Assembly: GCA_907165275.2 (NCBI GenBank)
Contig: OU015673.1
Span: forward strand, 2,309,001 to 2,373,000
DNA: 64,000 nucleotides
Direction of reading: 5' to 3'
Source of the DNA: Zygaena filipendulae
Taxonomy: Eukaryota; Arthropoda; Insecta; Lepidoptera; Zygaenidae
The position numbers and the translations under genes were made by a program. Positions 32,076 through 45,954 of this stretch are shown here, piece by piece. The notes below the pieces were generated by a model that ran no database searches, had not been told where the DNA came from, and worked only from the letters and a program-made list of their open reading frames with translations. How positions within the stretch are numbered: the stretch's first letter is position 1; each line of letters starts with the position of its first letter.

Positions 32076-32383
32076 CTAGCTGTGCCCCGCGGTTTCACCC
32101 GCGTGAGTTTCGGGATTCCCGCAGGAACTCCAATGCTGTCTAATTTACTCTTTATAACAACAGCTAATTAGCAGTGAATCCCGTCAATATCGGTCCAACC
32201 GTTTCGGAGATTCACCCGCGTGAGTTTCGGAATTCCCGCAGGAACTCCAAAATTCTTTTATATAAACCTTGTCCTGACAATAACGAACACAAAAAAAATC
32301 AATTTTCCAATTTGGTGCAGTCGTTTGTAAATTATGCGCTTATACCAACACATTTGACGATTCATTTTTATTATACCTATAGA
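32076..32383 (-). mobile_element. Helitron-type element with internal duplication
   Basis: The copy starts CTAGCTGTGCCCCGCGG. The GTGAGTTTCGG-ATTCCCGCAGGAACTCC block occurs twice, about 115 bp apart, with the hairpin arms only partly copied. Confidence 0.75.
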
Positions 32384-32474
32384 TGATGAGTGGTAAATGT
32401 AGGTGCCATGGTAGGTAATAAATGGACTTAAAACCAGAGACATTAGTGAAATAACTGGGCATACCTATAATAAA

Positions 32475-32668
32475 CTAGCTGTGCCCTGCGGTTTCACCCG
32501 GATGAGTTTCGGAATTCCTGCAGGAACTCCCTTAAGGGGGATGAAAAATAGATAGTAGCCGATTCTCAGACTTACTGAATATGCATAAAAAATTTCATGG
32601 GAATCGGTCAAGCCGTTTCGGAGGAGTATGGGAACGAACATTGTGACACGAGAATTTTATATATTAGA
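32475..32668 (-). mobile_element. Lep1-type Helitron, GTTCG subfamily
   Basis: CTAGCTGTGCCCTGCGG to ATTTTATATATTAGA, about 194 bp. It closely resembles the plus-strand copy at 60804-60997. Confidence 0.78.
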
Positions 32669-33336
32669 TAATTAAACTAGGCTAACGATCGCATCCAACC
32701 GAAATGCCTTTAAAATACGACCTCAAACCTAAAGGTCTATCAGGTCTAAAGAAGGCTAGAGAAGATCAGATCCAAGGGACATAGGTAGGTAGGTACCATG
32801 TAGGTACCTACTTTCGTTTGACAAACAGAAAATAAATTTGAAATTGCCTGTCAAATTCAAAATGTTCGAGTGGACTCCCTGGGTGAGTCGTGACTCGTGA
32901 GACGCGACAAAAATTATAAACTTCGGCAGGTACAATTATTGTATTTCGAAAAAGGAAACTTTTAGAATGTAATATACCTACCTACCAGTTTCATGTATCT
33001 AACCCATTGAAAGCGATATTCTTAGTACCGTTCAGTAGATAAATTATTTATTTTATGAGTTCTCGTGAGAATTCAAGGGGGAAAAGTACCCTGTGTCCTT
33101 CTCAGTTCTCTGTAGGTACCCCTGAAAAGGTGTAGGTATGCAAAGTTTCATGATGATCGGTTGAGTCGACCAATAAATAAACATTCGCATTTACCTAACG
33201 ATTTCTTCACATTTTATTGTTAGTGATGAAGTCACTCAGGAACACTGCAGCTTAATATGTGAATGAATTTTTATGTAGTTTTTGAGTTTATCCGTTACAA
33301 ACAAATAAATAAACATACAGAATTCTAATAAGTATA

Positions 33337-33644
33337 CAACGTGTCTACCTGAAAACTAGAAGGTAGTTTGCTCAGAATCGATGATAATTTAGGTCGATGT
33401 TTTAATTTAGATTATATTTTTTCATTTTTACTAGCCATATCTAAATGATTTATAATACAATATTAGCAAAAAAATCGAATCGGTCATTGACACGTAGGTG
33501 CGGGTGTAGCGCTTGAAACTAATGTTGAATAACTTATAAATTTAAACTATTATTTTTTTCGACATAATTTATATTTTAGTCACATTATTGTTTATTTTTT
33601 TGAATGGAGTGTAACAGGTTTTTAGTTAATTCATTAACACGTTG
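33337..33644. mobile_element. CAACGTG MITE, diverged copy
   Basis: The left end CAACGTGTCTACCTGAAAA is damaged; the right end TTAGTTAATTCATTAACACG is intact. The body aligns with the copies at 35115-35461 (inverted) and 38060-38646. Confidence 0.7.
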
Positions 33645-35114
33645 TAGATGTACACACGTACTTATATAGGTAAATATTTTAGTACATAGACATAAATTAG
33701 TAGTGTAGTACATACCTAACTCCTATGTGGTGGTTAGGTACATCCATCTACGTGCGTTATCTAACTACACCCTCTAGAAAGAGGCACACATCACACTGGT
33801 CGGCCTCAATGTGAAGGTCATCTTCTTGAGACAACCGCTTACATTTAGTTTTAGTAGTTCTCCTAACTATAAGTAGGTACTTAGTGGCTTCCGAATACTT
33901 CCCATTATGTTTGTCTTTTAAAGGGGAACTAGGGCCAAGTCTGACCTATGACTAGGAAGTATTCATTAAAAACGTGTGGCAATTTTGGCTACTTTTCGCC
34001 TCCCTCTCTCCCCTTGGTAAAATATCGTGAGATTTTGTTAATTCACGTCACTCAAGAGGGCGATCGTCACGTTTAGTTTTTGTAAGAATTGGTAAATAAT
34101 TTTTTCTCAGATTTTATTTAAAAGTCAGTCAAACGTACAGAAGCCCAGCTCATATTCAGCTGTGTATCGGTTTTTTTTTAGTTTTCATGCCTAAACCGTG
34201 AGGAGAAAGATCATATAATTATAATCACTACGTGCGTGAGGATTCCCCTTAAGTCCCGATGGGGTCACATACCTATTATTATTCCATTGTTATTGTTTTC
34301 TCTATGATAAATAAATAGGTAAATATTTTTTAGAAAAGGTAACATTATCTGCCAAAAATAATCTAAGTAGGTATCTTATCCTAAAAAGGTGCCAGACACT
34401 TAAAAATCTAGTGTTCATGATAGGTCAGTGGGGCGATTACGTAACTCTGTTGCAGTTCCTTTCTTCTCTTACTGATTAAATAGGCTGAGCTTGATTAGTT
34501 CTATTTAAATTACATAACAATTAGCCATATACCTGCTATAAATATTATTATTAGATAGGCATAACTACTTACCTCAATGTATTTTGTAATTTTTATTTTT
34601 TATTTATAAAATAAAAATAAATAAAATAGGTATTGTATTCAAATTCAAATACTCAACTTAAAAATATTTCGTATGTTAAATACACGCGAAATATTATTTT
34701 GTAAATTGTATTTTAATTAGAGCAAAGCATGTATTTTGTAACCTATGTATTCGCAGACAGAAGATTAATGTTTACGGTTTTTCACTTTTTTGTACGCTAT
34801 TCTAACATGTAACTAACTACATAGTATTTGCTGTGACCTTTTTTGTGTGACAAATTGGATTACCAAGGCGGCTACATGTGACGTCGAACTTGCCGAACTT
34901 GGCCCGCATAAGTCGACCTCGGCCGAATGACACAAACTATCATTTGTTTTTGTTGTAATCTGTATATCACCTGTTTATCTGTTTACTTTAAATAAATTAG
35001 AATCCGCGTGTCTGTTTACGCTAATCTTAGGAACAACTGAATCATGCGGTTCTCATAGGTAGAGCTTAGCTTGGACACAGATAATATAATACTGGCTTGG
35101 AGCAACATAATATA

Positions 35115-35461
35115 CAACGTGTTAATGAATTAACTGAAAACCTGATACACCCCATTTAAAAAAATAAACAATAATATGATTAAAATAAATTTTAGGTCGA
35201 AAATATTTATACTTTAAAAGTTATTCAACATTAGTTTGGAGGTGACCTATCTACGAAATTCCAAGCGCTACGCCCGCGCCTACCGGTTCGATTTTTTTTG
35301 TGCGGGCGGCGTACGCGCCCAATATTGTATTATAAATAATTTAGACATGGGCTAGTAAAAATGAAAAAAATATAACCTATATTAAAACATAGTGCGATCG
35401 GTTCGCTAGTTGATTCTGAGCAAACTACTTTCTAGTTTTCAGTTAATTCATTAACACGTTG
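35115..35461. mobile_element. CAACGTG MITE
   Basis: Ends CAACGTGTTAATGAATTAAC and its inverted match are about 27 bp long and near perfect. TATA is found on both sides (35111-35114, 35462-35465). Confidence 0.85.
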
Positions 35462-37072
35462 TATATGTATAAGGTTTGTTTCATTTAAAACGGATGTCGT
35501 GAAAAATGTCAATAAATGTGTACCTAAAGGCGTAAATTTACGCAGATGAGACCGCGGGGCAGAGCTAGTAGGTATCTCAATATCGTTATACAGTTAGGCA
35601 TTGTTGCAATGACAATGCAATCCCTTCTTTTTATTATGTTAAACTAGCTGTTCCTCGCAGTTGTATCCGTTAATTTCGGAGTTCCCGCGGGAATTCCGTG
35701 ATAAAAAGTATCGTAGTACCTATGCAAAGGTTCATTATGATCCGTTGAGTCGACGAATAAACTAATAAACTCACATAGGAATTTATAGGGATTCTTAAGG
35801 GTTTTCTTTACATTTATTGTTAGTGGCAAAAGTATATGTCTATGCATTGTGTAATTTTAAATGAGCGATTTTATATTTAAGACTTTCACAATCTACGATT
35901 ATATGTGTAATTATTGAAAATTTAAATAATAAAAATTTTGGATCACAGGGATAACCAAAATATGTAATGTCAAAGGGTCCCGGTCTCGGTCCCGGGTCAA
36001 AGTTATGATCATTCGCTCACAACCCGTATCGCTCTTGGACCGCCTAGGTGCATTGCCGCTCTAGTTAATATATTTCCCTGTGGTTATAACTTTACATTAG
36101 TGTTATAACACTCAAGTAGTAGACATACATTTTATGATGGGTGTGTGAGAGCACGGAGCAATAATCAAATGCCTGAAGCGTCACGATATTTAGGTCGATG
36201 TTGATGCGACGCGACGGGCGACGGAGAAACCAGCGTCCCAGCGCTCCCAGACTCAAGGATTTATAATAATGCGTCAATAACACATACTTAATCATAGAAC
36301 ATAGAAGGCATCGACTCAGTTTATTATGAAAACAAATGACTAACTAGCTAGCTGTCGCCGGGCGTATCTCGTGTGTATCTTACATTTGGAACTTACGTTT
36401 TTACTTAGTCACTGCACAGATGGTATAATAACACTGTTTCTGTCAAAAAGATCACAGTTTTGGCAAAATTGTGCGAAATGAATAGTACCTAAAGAGAGTT
36501 TTAGGCGTTGCAACCGTGACGCGCCGTTCCCGCGCGCTTATATTGCCCCTCTATGAATGTTATTTTCTGTATGGCAAATAATAAATTACTCGGTGACCTT
36601 GAGAGAATTGGAAGACTGGATTTGGTATTTATCTCTACGCTGAACGGTGACGCAGCCAGCCCTATATACCCTACCCTATCTACTAAACTAATTAGTCCCT
36701 TAATTGCAGACTAGCTGTAAACTAAACTTGACCTTTTTTGAGAAGGCTGTTCTTAATAAAAAAATTAATTAAAGCATTTCTTTGCGGCATATTGGTTCTA
36801 CGGATCTTATCATTCCTCCTTTAGTCCACGAGGGAATTAATTACTTACTCCTGTCCTTCGAGTTACTTTGAGCCTGTTACGAGGTCCATAGTGAATATTA
36901 TGTCTACATGTACGTAGTATATTTACTCTGAGGTCTCTACATACTTCGACCAAAATAAAAAATAAAAAACTTTTTAATTTGGTCGAAGTCTACATAGTAT
37001 AAAGTAGTAAGTAGTAGTTACTATACGTACCTACGTACTTACTATTGTTATTGTGTCATCATTTTAATAACA

Positions 37073-37301
37073 TCTAATATATATAAATCACGTGTCACGT
37101 TGTTTGTCCGCGATGGACTCCGAAACTACTGAACGGATTTTGATAAAATTTGGCAACCATTTATAATATGGTCCAACTTAAAAGATAGGATAGTTTTTAT
37201 CCCGGAATTCCCTCGGGAACTGAAGGACATAGAGTACTTTTTCCCGCAACCTCCGCGGGAACTCCGAAATTACCGCGGATGAAATCGCGGGGGACAGCTA
37301 G
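37073..37301 (+). mobile_element. Lep1-type Helitron, TCTAATATATATAAATC subfamily
   Basis: Starts TC after A and ends CTAG before T, 229 bp. The block of TTATCCCGGAATTCCC-like sequence is partly doubled. It is nearly identical to the copy at 50906-51135. Confidence 0.85.
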
Positions 37302-38059
37302 TAATTTTATATATTCACATCAGTCTAACTGGAGCAATCTGCAATAGAACTATAGAGTTAAAAACCGCGTCTTTACAAATTATGTCACTATCGCTAACAA
37401 AGCGGTAAATACTTAGGTAGGTACCCACATGAAAAAAAGGCAAGACAATCTTTTTCGACCTTGAATTGTACAGCCTTCAGACGTGGATGCAAAAACTTAT
37501 GTAGATAATTGTACCTACGTAAGACTAATTATAGATAGAAATTAAATTTTCAACTTTTGGGCCTCAAACATAGGATTAGATAAACAGACCAAAACACAGG
37601 AAGCTGTTGATTTATGTAAATTGAAAAATAAATTGTAACAATATACATATTTTAATACTATAGTACCAAGTGAATAAATGTTGCTAGTGATTCTAATACA
37701 GAACTAATGGTGAGCACTGAGCAGTGATTCCAACTTATAGATCCATTATAATGCATACAGGGGTGAAACTGTCACCACCCGCTATAAAAAATCTACCTAC
37801 TAAGATTTTACATTTTAATAGATATCGGAAATTGACAACGTGAATAGAGTACCTATGTACTTACAACTTTTGCTAATAATTCTGAAGCATTGATATCAAA
37901 ATGTTAACCGCAAAGTAGGCACTAAAAACGGCTTCTATATCTAGGGGATTTTTAAACTTTTTTATATGTAGGAATACTGCAGAATTATCACCAAAAATAG
38001 TACCTATTTGCCTATTCTTCATATTAGTCTACTATCGATTCCTTTTTAAATTACTTATA

Positions 38060-38646
38060 CAACGTGTTAATGAATTAACTGAAAAATAGAAAGTAGGTAG
38101 TTTACTCAGAATCAACTAGCGATCGATTGATCGCACTATGTTTTAATCCTACTAATATTATAAACGCGAAAGTTTGTAAGAATGTATGGATGGATGGATG
38201 GATAGATGGATGTTTGTTACTCTTTCATGCAAAAACTGCATGGATTTAAATGAATCTTTACAATACATTAGACACAGCTTATACATCAGATTAATACATA
38301 GGGTACTTTTTATCCCGGAATCCCCGCGGGAACTCTGAAATTAACGTGGGTGAAACCGCGGGGCACAACTAGTATAGGTTATATTTTTTCATTTTTACTA
38401 GCCCATGTGTAAATTATTTATAATACAATATTTTGCGCGTACGCCGGCCGCCACCCGCAGCAAAAAAAATCGAACCGGTAGGCGCGGCCGTAGCGCTTGG
38501 AATCTCGTAGATAGGTCACCTCCAAACTAATGTTGAATAACTTTTAAAGTATAATTTTTTTCTATATAAAATATATTTTAATCATATTATTGTTTATTTT
38601 TTTAAATGGGGTGTATCAGGTTTTCAGTTAATTCATTAACACGTTG
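38060..38646. mobile_element. CAACGTG MITE interrupted by a Helitron
   Basis: TATA flanks both sides (38056-38059, 38647-38650). Inverted ends match the 35115-35461 copy. Removing 38147-38372 leaves one continuous MITE in the same orientation as 33337-33644. Confidence 0.85.
38147..38372 (+). mobile_element. Lep1-type Helitron nested in the CAACGTG MITE
   Basis: TCCTACTAATATTATAAACG starts it after an A and GGTGAAACCGCGG-GGCACAACTAG ends it before a T (226 bp). It carries a (GGAT)n tract near 38188-38213. Confidence 0.88.
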
Positions 38647-38913
38647 TATATCTTAGAAGATTTTCGTAGTAGGTGGCGCCAGTTTCACTGTACAAGCACC
38701 ATAGAAACCAAATACAATCATAGTATTTTACTGAAAGCCTTCGTGCTGACGCAGTGGTCTATTGCCTCGGTGAGGTCCACGGTCTCTTGGTGGCAGGTCT
38801 CAGCCGTGTACGGCTTATCGCGAATCCTCTTCTGGCACGCTCTGAGCTCGTTGAAAACTTTCCTGACGTCACAATTGGCTGGGGGAAAGAGGGGACGATC
38901 AGATGTCTCAATG

Positions 38914-39230
38914 GGGATGTTGACTACTTTTGAAAATCAAAATTCCAATAAGTCCGTTAATTAGAAAATAAAAAAACAATAGACACGTATTTTTTGCTTT
39001 TTTAAATCAATCAAAATATACAGAAATAAAGCGTATTTAAAGTTCAGGGTGAGGGGGTCGTCACTAACCGCTAAAACCGTCATACAAACTGTCCGGATAG
39101 TGACGTCACGCGAAATTTCAACTCAATGTATCGCCGTTATTTTTTGATTACGAAAAAAAAAAAATACGTGACCAATATTTTTCATCAATCTACAAGACAG
39201 ACTCAAAAAGTAAAGATAGTCAACATGCCC
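38914..39230. mobile_element. MITE with GGGATGTTGACTAC ends
   Basis: The right end GTCAACATGCCC is inverted to the left end. The inner body (AGTCCGT, CACGTATTTTTTGC, GACGTCAC) is related to the GGCTA family but has different tips. A sister copy is at 43942-44263. Confidence 0.65.
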
Positions 39231-40208
39231 ATTCTACCAGCAACGTAAACATCAGCCATGTTTCACTAAACACTCTTGCTTCTTTTATCTTTATAGGTCT
39301 CCTCATATAGGCACAAGTGTGTATGAAGGACGGTCTTCAGTCCCCCGAGCCAAATTTCAGTGGTCACGCAAAAATAAAGTTTTGATTGGCTGCCCAAGTG
39401 GCATGATGATTCGTTACTTAGTTTTTGTGAAATGAATATTTGGGTAGGGGGGCCAGTATTCGTTTCTCGTCGCAAATGTATCAGGTATAATGGGGTGGTT
39501 GATAAAATTTTTATTTTTAGTCCGTCTTGTGGATTAATAAAAACCAGGTATTGGATGCGATTTTTCCTTTTTAAAATTAACGGCAAAATTCCATCACGCC
39601 CAGGTAGATAGGTACACTAGCGAAAGTTTGTTTGTTTCTTTGTTACACTTTACCGATCATCATAAAAATTTTCATACACGTTGTCAGGGGTACAAAAAAG
39701 GATATGGGGTATTTTTATCCCGGTATTCTCGCGGGATCTCCGAAATTAACGCGGGGGAAACCGCGGGGAAAAGCAAGTGACTCATTAAATCTGACAAATC
39801 GATATTTAATAACAAAAAATACGTACTAGTCATGCATATTCCGCGTTCCTTAGTCAACTGATCGTTGGATTTCTGAAAGAAGAAAAGACGGCTTCAATTT
39901 AACACAATCCGAAGAATTTGGTGCTTTTGATTCTAATTGTTGCGGTTTCTTTTTAAACAATAGGTATGTTGCTGGGCCTGGGGTATGTAAGTTTAAATTC
40001 TACTCAATGTATTGTCGGTTTATGATCACGTAAAAATACGTGTCCCTGCACTAGCACCAAACCAATAAAATCCTTTTATTGAAGATACGTACCCTTGGTA
40101 ATAGGTATACGGCATACCTATATCATTTAGTAAATGTATTTAGTAATTTATAGTTCTAAGAACCTGCTGACGATTACAAGTGATTGTAACCAATCCTAAG
40201 TAATAAAT

Positions 40209-40462
40209 GGACGCAGATAAGCAATAACATGTTAACCCATAAAACGAAGTTATTGATTCAGAACGATTTATTGAGAGTTAGAGAACGTTTTTTAGTTATG
40301 TGTTTACTTTATTACATTGTTTAAATATGTAATTAAATGTTTAACATAAAAATTTTTCGCCTTTTCCACTCGACACAAAATGGCGCTATAATTTTAAAAC
40401 TTTAATTTACTTACTCAAAATTTCTCCAGTGTGGGTTAACACACTATTGCTTATCTATGTCC
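40209..40462. mobile_element. GGAC-family MITE
   Basis: Same inverted ends; AAAT is duplicated at 40205-40208 and 40463-40466. It is slightly longer (254 bp) through internal insertions. Confidence 0.87.
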
Positions 40463-42320
40463 AAATAGCTTTTGATTTTGATTTTTTTTTAATTTAAAAA
40501 GAAATTGACATAACGATCGATTTGTCTTGGAAATTCTTCTTTAGTAGGTATAATAAAAGAGTAGAATCTGTGATTCTGTACGTATACACTGAATATTTTT
40601 AACAAACATTGACTGGGGACAGGGGGTGATAAAAGAAGAGTAACCAACCACAAAAAAAGAGTTTTTTTTAAATTATTTTCTGTCCGTCTGTTCATGATAA
40701 TCTCTGAATCCTCTGAACGGATTGTTATGCGATTTTCACAGTTAAATTAAGCTTAGCCTGGAGCTACATATAGGTTTTGTTTCATTTAAATCGGATGTCG
40801 GGAAAAAAAGTTGTTATATAAAAACGTTTTATGCGGGTGAAACCGCGGGGCACAGCTAGTATTTTAATAAATAATAGGTTGTAGGTATCCTTATCAGGCG
40901 GCCTTAGAGATTGATATTCTATCCATCGATGATCCATCTATAATTTTATATGATCTGCATTCTCTGAAACCTTCATATTAAGGTCTATTATAATAATAGA
41001 CCTACCTACCTACTATTTGATATTTGTGTTAATGTCTTCCTTACTTTACTATAGTTTTCTATTCATAACACGCGTTTTAATACACGATACGATGCCAATA
41101 ACCGTGTAAATAAATATATTAGAAGATTTTCTCGTGATTTATGATAATTTCCAAGCAAACACCGACTCGTTAGGTAGGCACATAGGTACATGCTAATCAT
41201 TCAACTGAAGCCTTGATGCGTACAGAAACTAGTAGGCAAGTATTTCCTCGTTATAATAAATGTCTGTTAATTCTGTATTAGTGTATCTATTATATTTATA
41301 TGATACTAGCTGTGCCCCGCGGTTTCACCCGCGTGAGTTTCCGCAGGTACTTTACCTAACTTAATTTACTCCTTATAACATCAGCTAAGGTCCGGTCAAA
41401 ATCGGTCCAACCGTTTCGGAGATTCAGCCGCGTTAGTTTAGGAATTCCCGAAGGAACTCCAAAATTCTTTCATATTCTCAAAGAGAAAAAAAAAATAGCG
41501 AAATTGGTCCAGCCGTTCACGCGTGATGCCGTGACCATGGGAAATAGGGGTTCAATTTTTTATATATAGATTATACTATATATTATATTTACCACACATG
41601 TATCCGTGTTTTCTTAGAACGTTCACTTTACCTTTATTATTAATTATTATTTGCGCTCAACAAAATAGTAATTTGTCAGTCACGCATTCGTCAGCGATGG
41701 TAAATATTCGAATAAGTTAACCATTGCATATCTATATCTATTCAGTCTATTCTATGTACGTCATTTACGTACGTACGTACGTTACGTACGCCACTTACAG
41801 CGTAGCTTAGGTACGAAATTTTTATGCGCGATCCATCTTATCATACAAGATGTATATTAAGGGCATATCTACCTACTCAAGACACTAAAAAAACAATATC
41901 TTCAACATTCTTCAAAGATATTCCATTCCATCGACAACAATATGACTCACAATATATTATGTTGTAAACTAGAGTAAATACCTATTCTATTTTGACAATC
42001 CTCACCAATCCCTAACATAAAATATGAATGCGAAATTAGTTTGTTTGTTTATTCATTTTTTTTGTTATACCTACGCTTTAACGCCTCAAATACATTTGAT
42101 GCTGACTGTACAGGAGTATACATAATAAAGGAGCTGCCTATACCTACTTACATAATATGTCGAAAAATCATTATTTATTTATTTTAAGAAGCAAGGAACT
42201 CTATTGCACTTTATTAGACAAAAGGAGGACTTAATGCCTAAGGCATTCTCTATGATGATTAAATGATGAAATCAAAGTCATACCTACCTACTATTATAAC
42301 GTAGTATTTTTTTATGAAAA

Positions 42321-42512
42321 CTAGCTGTGCCCCGCGGTTTCACCCGCGGTAATTTTGGTGTTCCCGGGGGAATTCCGGGATAAAAAGTACCCTATAGTCC
42401 TTCTGTGTACCCCTGACAACGTGCATGCCAAATTTCATCCAAATCCGTTGAGCCGTTTTTGCGTGATTGAGTAACAAACATCCACACTTTCATATTTATA
42501 ATATTAGTAGGA
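42321..42512 (-). mobile_element. Lep1-type Helitron, near-consensus copy
   Basis: CTAGCTGTGCCCCGCGGTT to TTATAATATTAGTAGGA, 192 bp, with A and T flanks. One of the best-preserved copies here. Confidence 0.87.
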
Positions 42513-42577
42513 TTAGTCATTAATTATTTATGATCTCTCATTATATGACTGTAATGAGAGAATTAGTTCATCTGGGA

Positions 42578-42703
42578 GGCTAAGATGCGCAACACGATAA
42601 AATTATATCGAGCCATTTTATCGATTCTCGTCGACAAAACCATACAATATATCGACTCGATAAAATGGCTTGATATAATTTTATCGTGTTGCGCATCTTA
42701 GCC
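42578..42703. mobile_element. Foldback element, GGCTAAGATGCG arms
   Basis: Arms of about 46 bp (GGCTAAGATGCGCAACACGA onward) are inverted with very few mismatches around a loop of roughly 35 bp. No transposase relationship is evident. Confidence 0.8.
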
Positions 42704-43941
42704 CCGCTGGACGGCTCTCCGTCAGATAAAACCTAGCTATGTACCTACTTACGCCTATGTAAGCAAGACATAGCAAGTAATAAGCGGTTCATAATTATTA
42801 TAGAGACATTGGGTACATTCAGCTAGTTCAATTTGGTGAGTAATCGAACAATCCGGTTGGATTCAGTCGAATTAACGGAAACAATGGCACCGGTTTCAAC
42901 CGGTCTTCCCACGACAGTAAGTAATTGATCCACACATGGAAATACTTATAAATTTTTTACTTGCTAATCCCCAGGCTTTCATCCGCGCAAATTTCCGAGT
43001 TCCCGCGGGAATTCTGCGACAAAAAGTACCCTATGTCCTTTTCTGTACACCCGAAAAGGGGAAGGAATATTTCATGACGATCGGTTGAGCCGTTAAGCGT
43101 GAAAGCGGCGTATCAAACGAACAAACAAATAAACTCACATTCGCATTTATCTATATCTATACTTATTTTTTTATTATACTTATACTTATAATAAAACTGT
43201 AGAGTGGTCAATTCTGTAGGTATATTGTATATTCAAAATTAATATTGGAGGATGAATGGTGATTGATACTGATGCCAAAAATGCAATCAGTAAATTTTTT
43301 GTCTGTCTGTCTGTCTATCTGTATGTGCACGCATGGGTCAAAAACTACTGAAGGGATTTTAACCAAACTTGGTACGATTGTAGTCCATACTCCTGGGCAG
43401 GTTATACTTTATGGGCTATAGCATAACATAACGCTAAGACACATAGGAGCTGAGCAGTGACGATAAATTTGAAGCAAGCCTCTATGCATTTCGAAACCAT
43501 TGGTCCGATTGTGATGAAACTTTGGCGTTTTGTTCTGCCTGCGTCCACAAAGGTTCCTGATACCAAAACTCACGCAGGTAAAACCGCGAGGCACTGCTAG
43601 TGATACATAATATTATCTACTAGCAAGGATTATAAAAATAATTACAAATAATTACTCATGCCTACCTACCTACTCTGGTATGAATGCAACGTATTGCAAA
43701 CCATGTCACTACTCGGTCACGCGACTGTCTATGTCCGTTCGGTACCGGACGCTGTAGGGTTAAAATAACCTTCCGCATTGCGAGAATATGTCCATAGACC
43801 ACATACTTAGTAGGTACAGTATACATTGAGCTCCGGAAATGGGTCACACAAAGAACAAATAGAAAGACCATCAACTCTGTTTAGTATGAAAACGGATGAA
43901 AATCAGTGTCGCCGGGTGATTTTCGTTCACAAATCTATAAT

Positions 43942-44263
43942 GGGCACGTGGACTAATTTTTATTTTTTAGTCCGTCTTGTAGATTATTAAAAAATATTGG
44001 ACACGTATTTTTTCTTTTTTTACGTAGTCAAAAAATAACGGCGATATATATTGAGTTGAAATTTCGCGTGACGTCACTATTCTGACAGTTTGTATGGCCG
44101 TTTTGCGGTTAGTGAGTAGTGACGTCACGACCTCCTCATCCTAAACTTTATCTCTGTATATTTTAATTTATTTAAAAAAGCAAAAAATACGTGTCTATTG
44201 TTTTTTTATTTTCTAACTGACGGACTAATTAGAATTTTGATTTTCAAAAGTAGTCCACATCCC
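43942..44263. mobile_element. MITE with GGGCACGTGGACTA ends
   Basis: The left end GGGCACGTGGACTA and right end TAGTCCACATCCC are inverted; the body is in opposite orientation to 38914-39230. Confidence 0.65.
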
Positions 44264-45954
44264 TATTAAGGTTGCCTTGAAAAGATTGCCTCTAGCAATA
44301 AGGCCGCCTTTTGCTCTGCCTTTTCTTTTTATTTGTCCTAGTTTTGCGGTACATCACATCACGCACCAAAACAAAACCTTCATTAACGTAATGAAATGTA
44401 TTAAACGTCAATTGGTTATGTTTTTACGTCACGGTTTCAAAGTTCACAGTTTTAGTTTTGAGGATACGGTGGAAAATATAGTTGGGATACTAGCAAAGGA
44501 AGTTTTGCGAGAGTCAGCTGCCTTGGAAGGATGAATGAGACTCTTATTAGATTAGATTTTCTCCCGCGGTATCATCCTCGTCAAATTTCGACATTTCCCC
44601 GGGAACTCTTTCGTTCCGGAGTGAAAATTATCTTTTACATATTATGTTACGCAGTAACATGTTAACTATCTGTCTGTATGTTCAAAATATTGTGCGAAGT
44701 AAAGGGTTATTTGCAATCATTTTTTCCTGTTTTTCGTATAGATAGCAGTATTAGTGGGCAATAATATTTTATCGTTTAATAAATAACAGTGTCACCTGAT
44801 ATAGGATTTCGAGTCGAGCGAGATACAGATAAGTAGCTACCTATGCTGATAGCAGAAAGTACTAGTAGGTATAGTATTATAATATTATCTGTGCAGAAAG
44901 TACCTAATGATAAAATATTTGATATTTTTTTCTTAAATACTATACAAAGTAGGTACCTACCTACCTACTGACATTTAGGCTACATAAAATATATACATAT
45001 TATGGACCTCGACCGATTTGTCTAAGTAGTTAGGTAGGTACCTACCTAATCTTTTTATCGAAGGAAACCATAATATAGGTATTATAATTATCTAAGTACC
45101 TATTACTTATACATTATTATACATCTGTACCCGCGGTTTCACCTGCGTTGATTACGGAGTTCCCGGGGGATTCTAGAATAAAAATACTCTATGCCCTTTT
45201 CTGTAGCTACTCCATAGGTACATGCAAAATTTCATGAAAAATCAGTTGAGTAGTTATTGCGCGAAACGGTAACAAACTCACATAATTCGCATTTATAATA
45301 ACTACTACTAAACCTAGAGTAGTTACGAAATGGACTTATTTATTTATTTATTTAATTTATTTATTTATTCTACTGTTAAAAACTACGAACTACTATTTGA
45401 CTTCGTCTACTGTTAAAAATTATGAAATCCGCTTTATATCAGTTTCCTTTCAGCCGCGTACGTAACTAAGTTTTCATTACTCATACTCGGAAAGTAGGTC
45501 TGAAGTTGCCTGAGAAGCGGGTTGAAAGTAGCCCTTTTCAGCCCTAGGGAGAATCGCTTTCAACTGACAACTGTCAAATTATTAAAAAAAAACTAGGTCT
45601 ATTTTCACATTTCTATTGAACCATGTTTCAACTTTCTATACAGCCAGCGCGATGTAAAATTGAAATAACGTAAAGTTTAGGTAGGTATTAATTAAAATAA
45701 AATTCACTCACTTTTTCTTAAGCTAATTCCTATTTATATTTTTTTATTTTCTTTAATTAATACTTAATAATTAAAGAAAATATTTTTTTTAGGTCGCCAC
45801 AATGTAAATAAAAAATACTGGCTGAATAGCTAGCCGGCCAAGGAAAAAGAAATAGGTGGGAAAGTGTCAAGCTACTATCCGATCTTCACTCATTTTTTCT
45901 TTAGCTAATTCCTATTTTTATTTTGACTTTCCTTGCATTCGTAATGAAAAGCAC

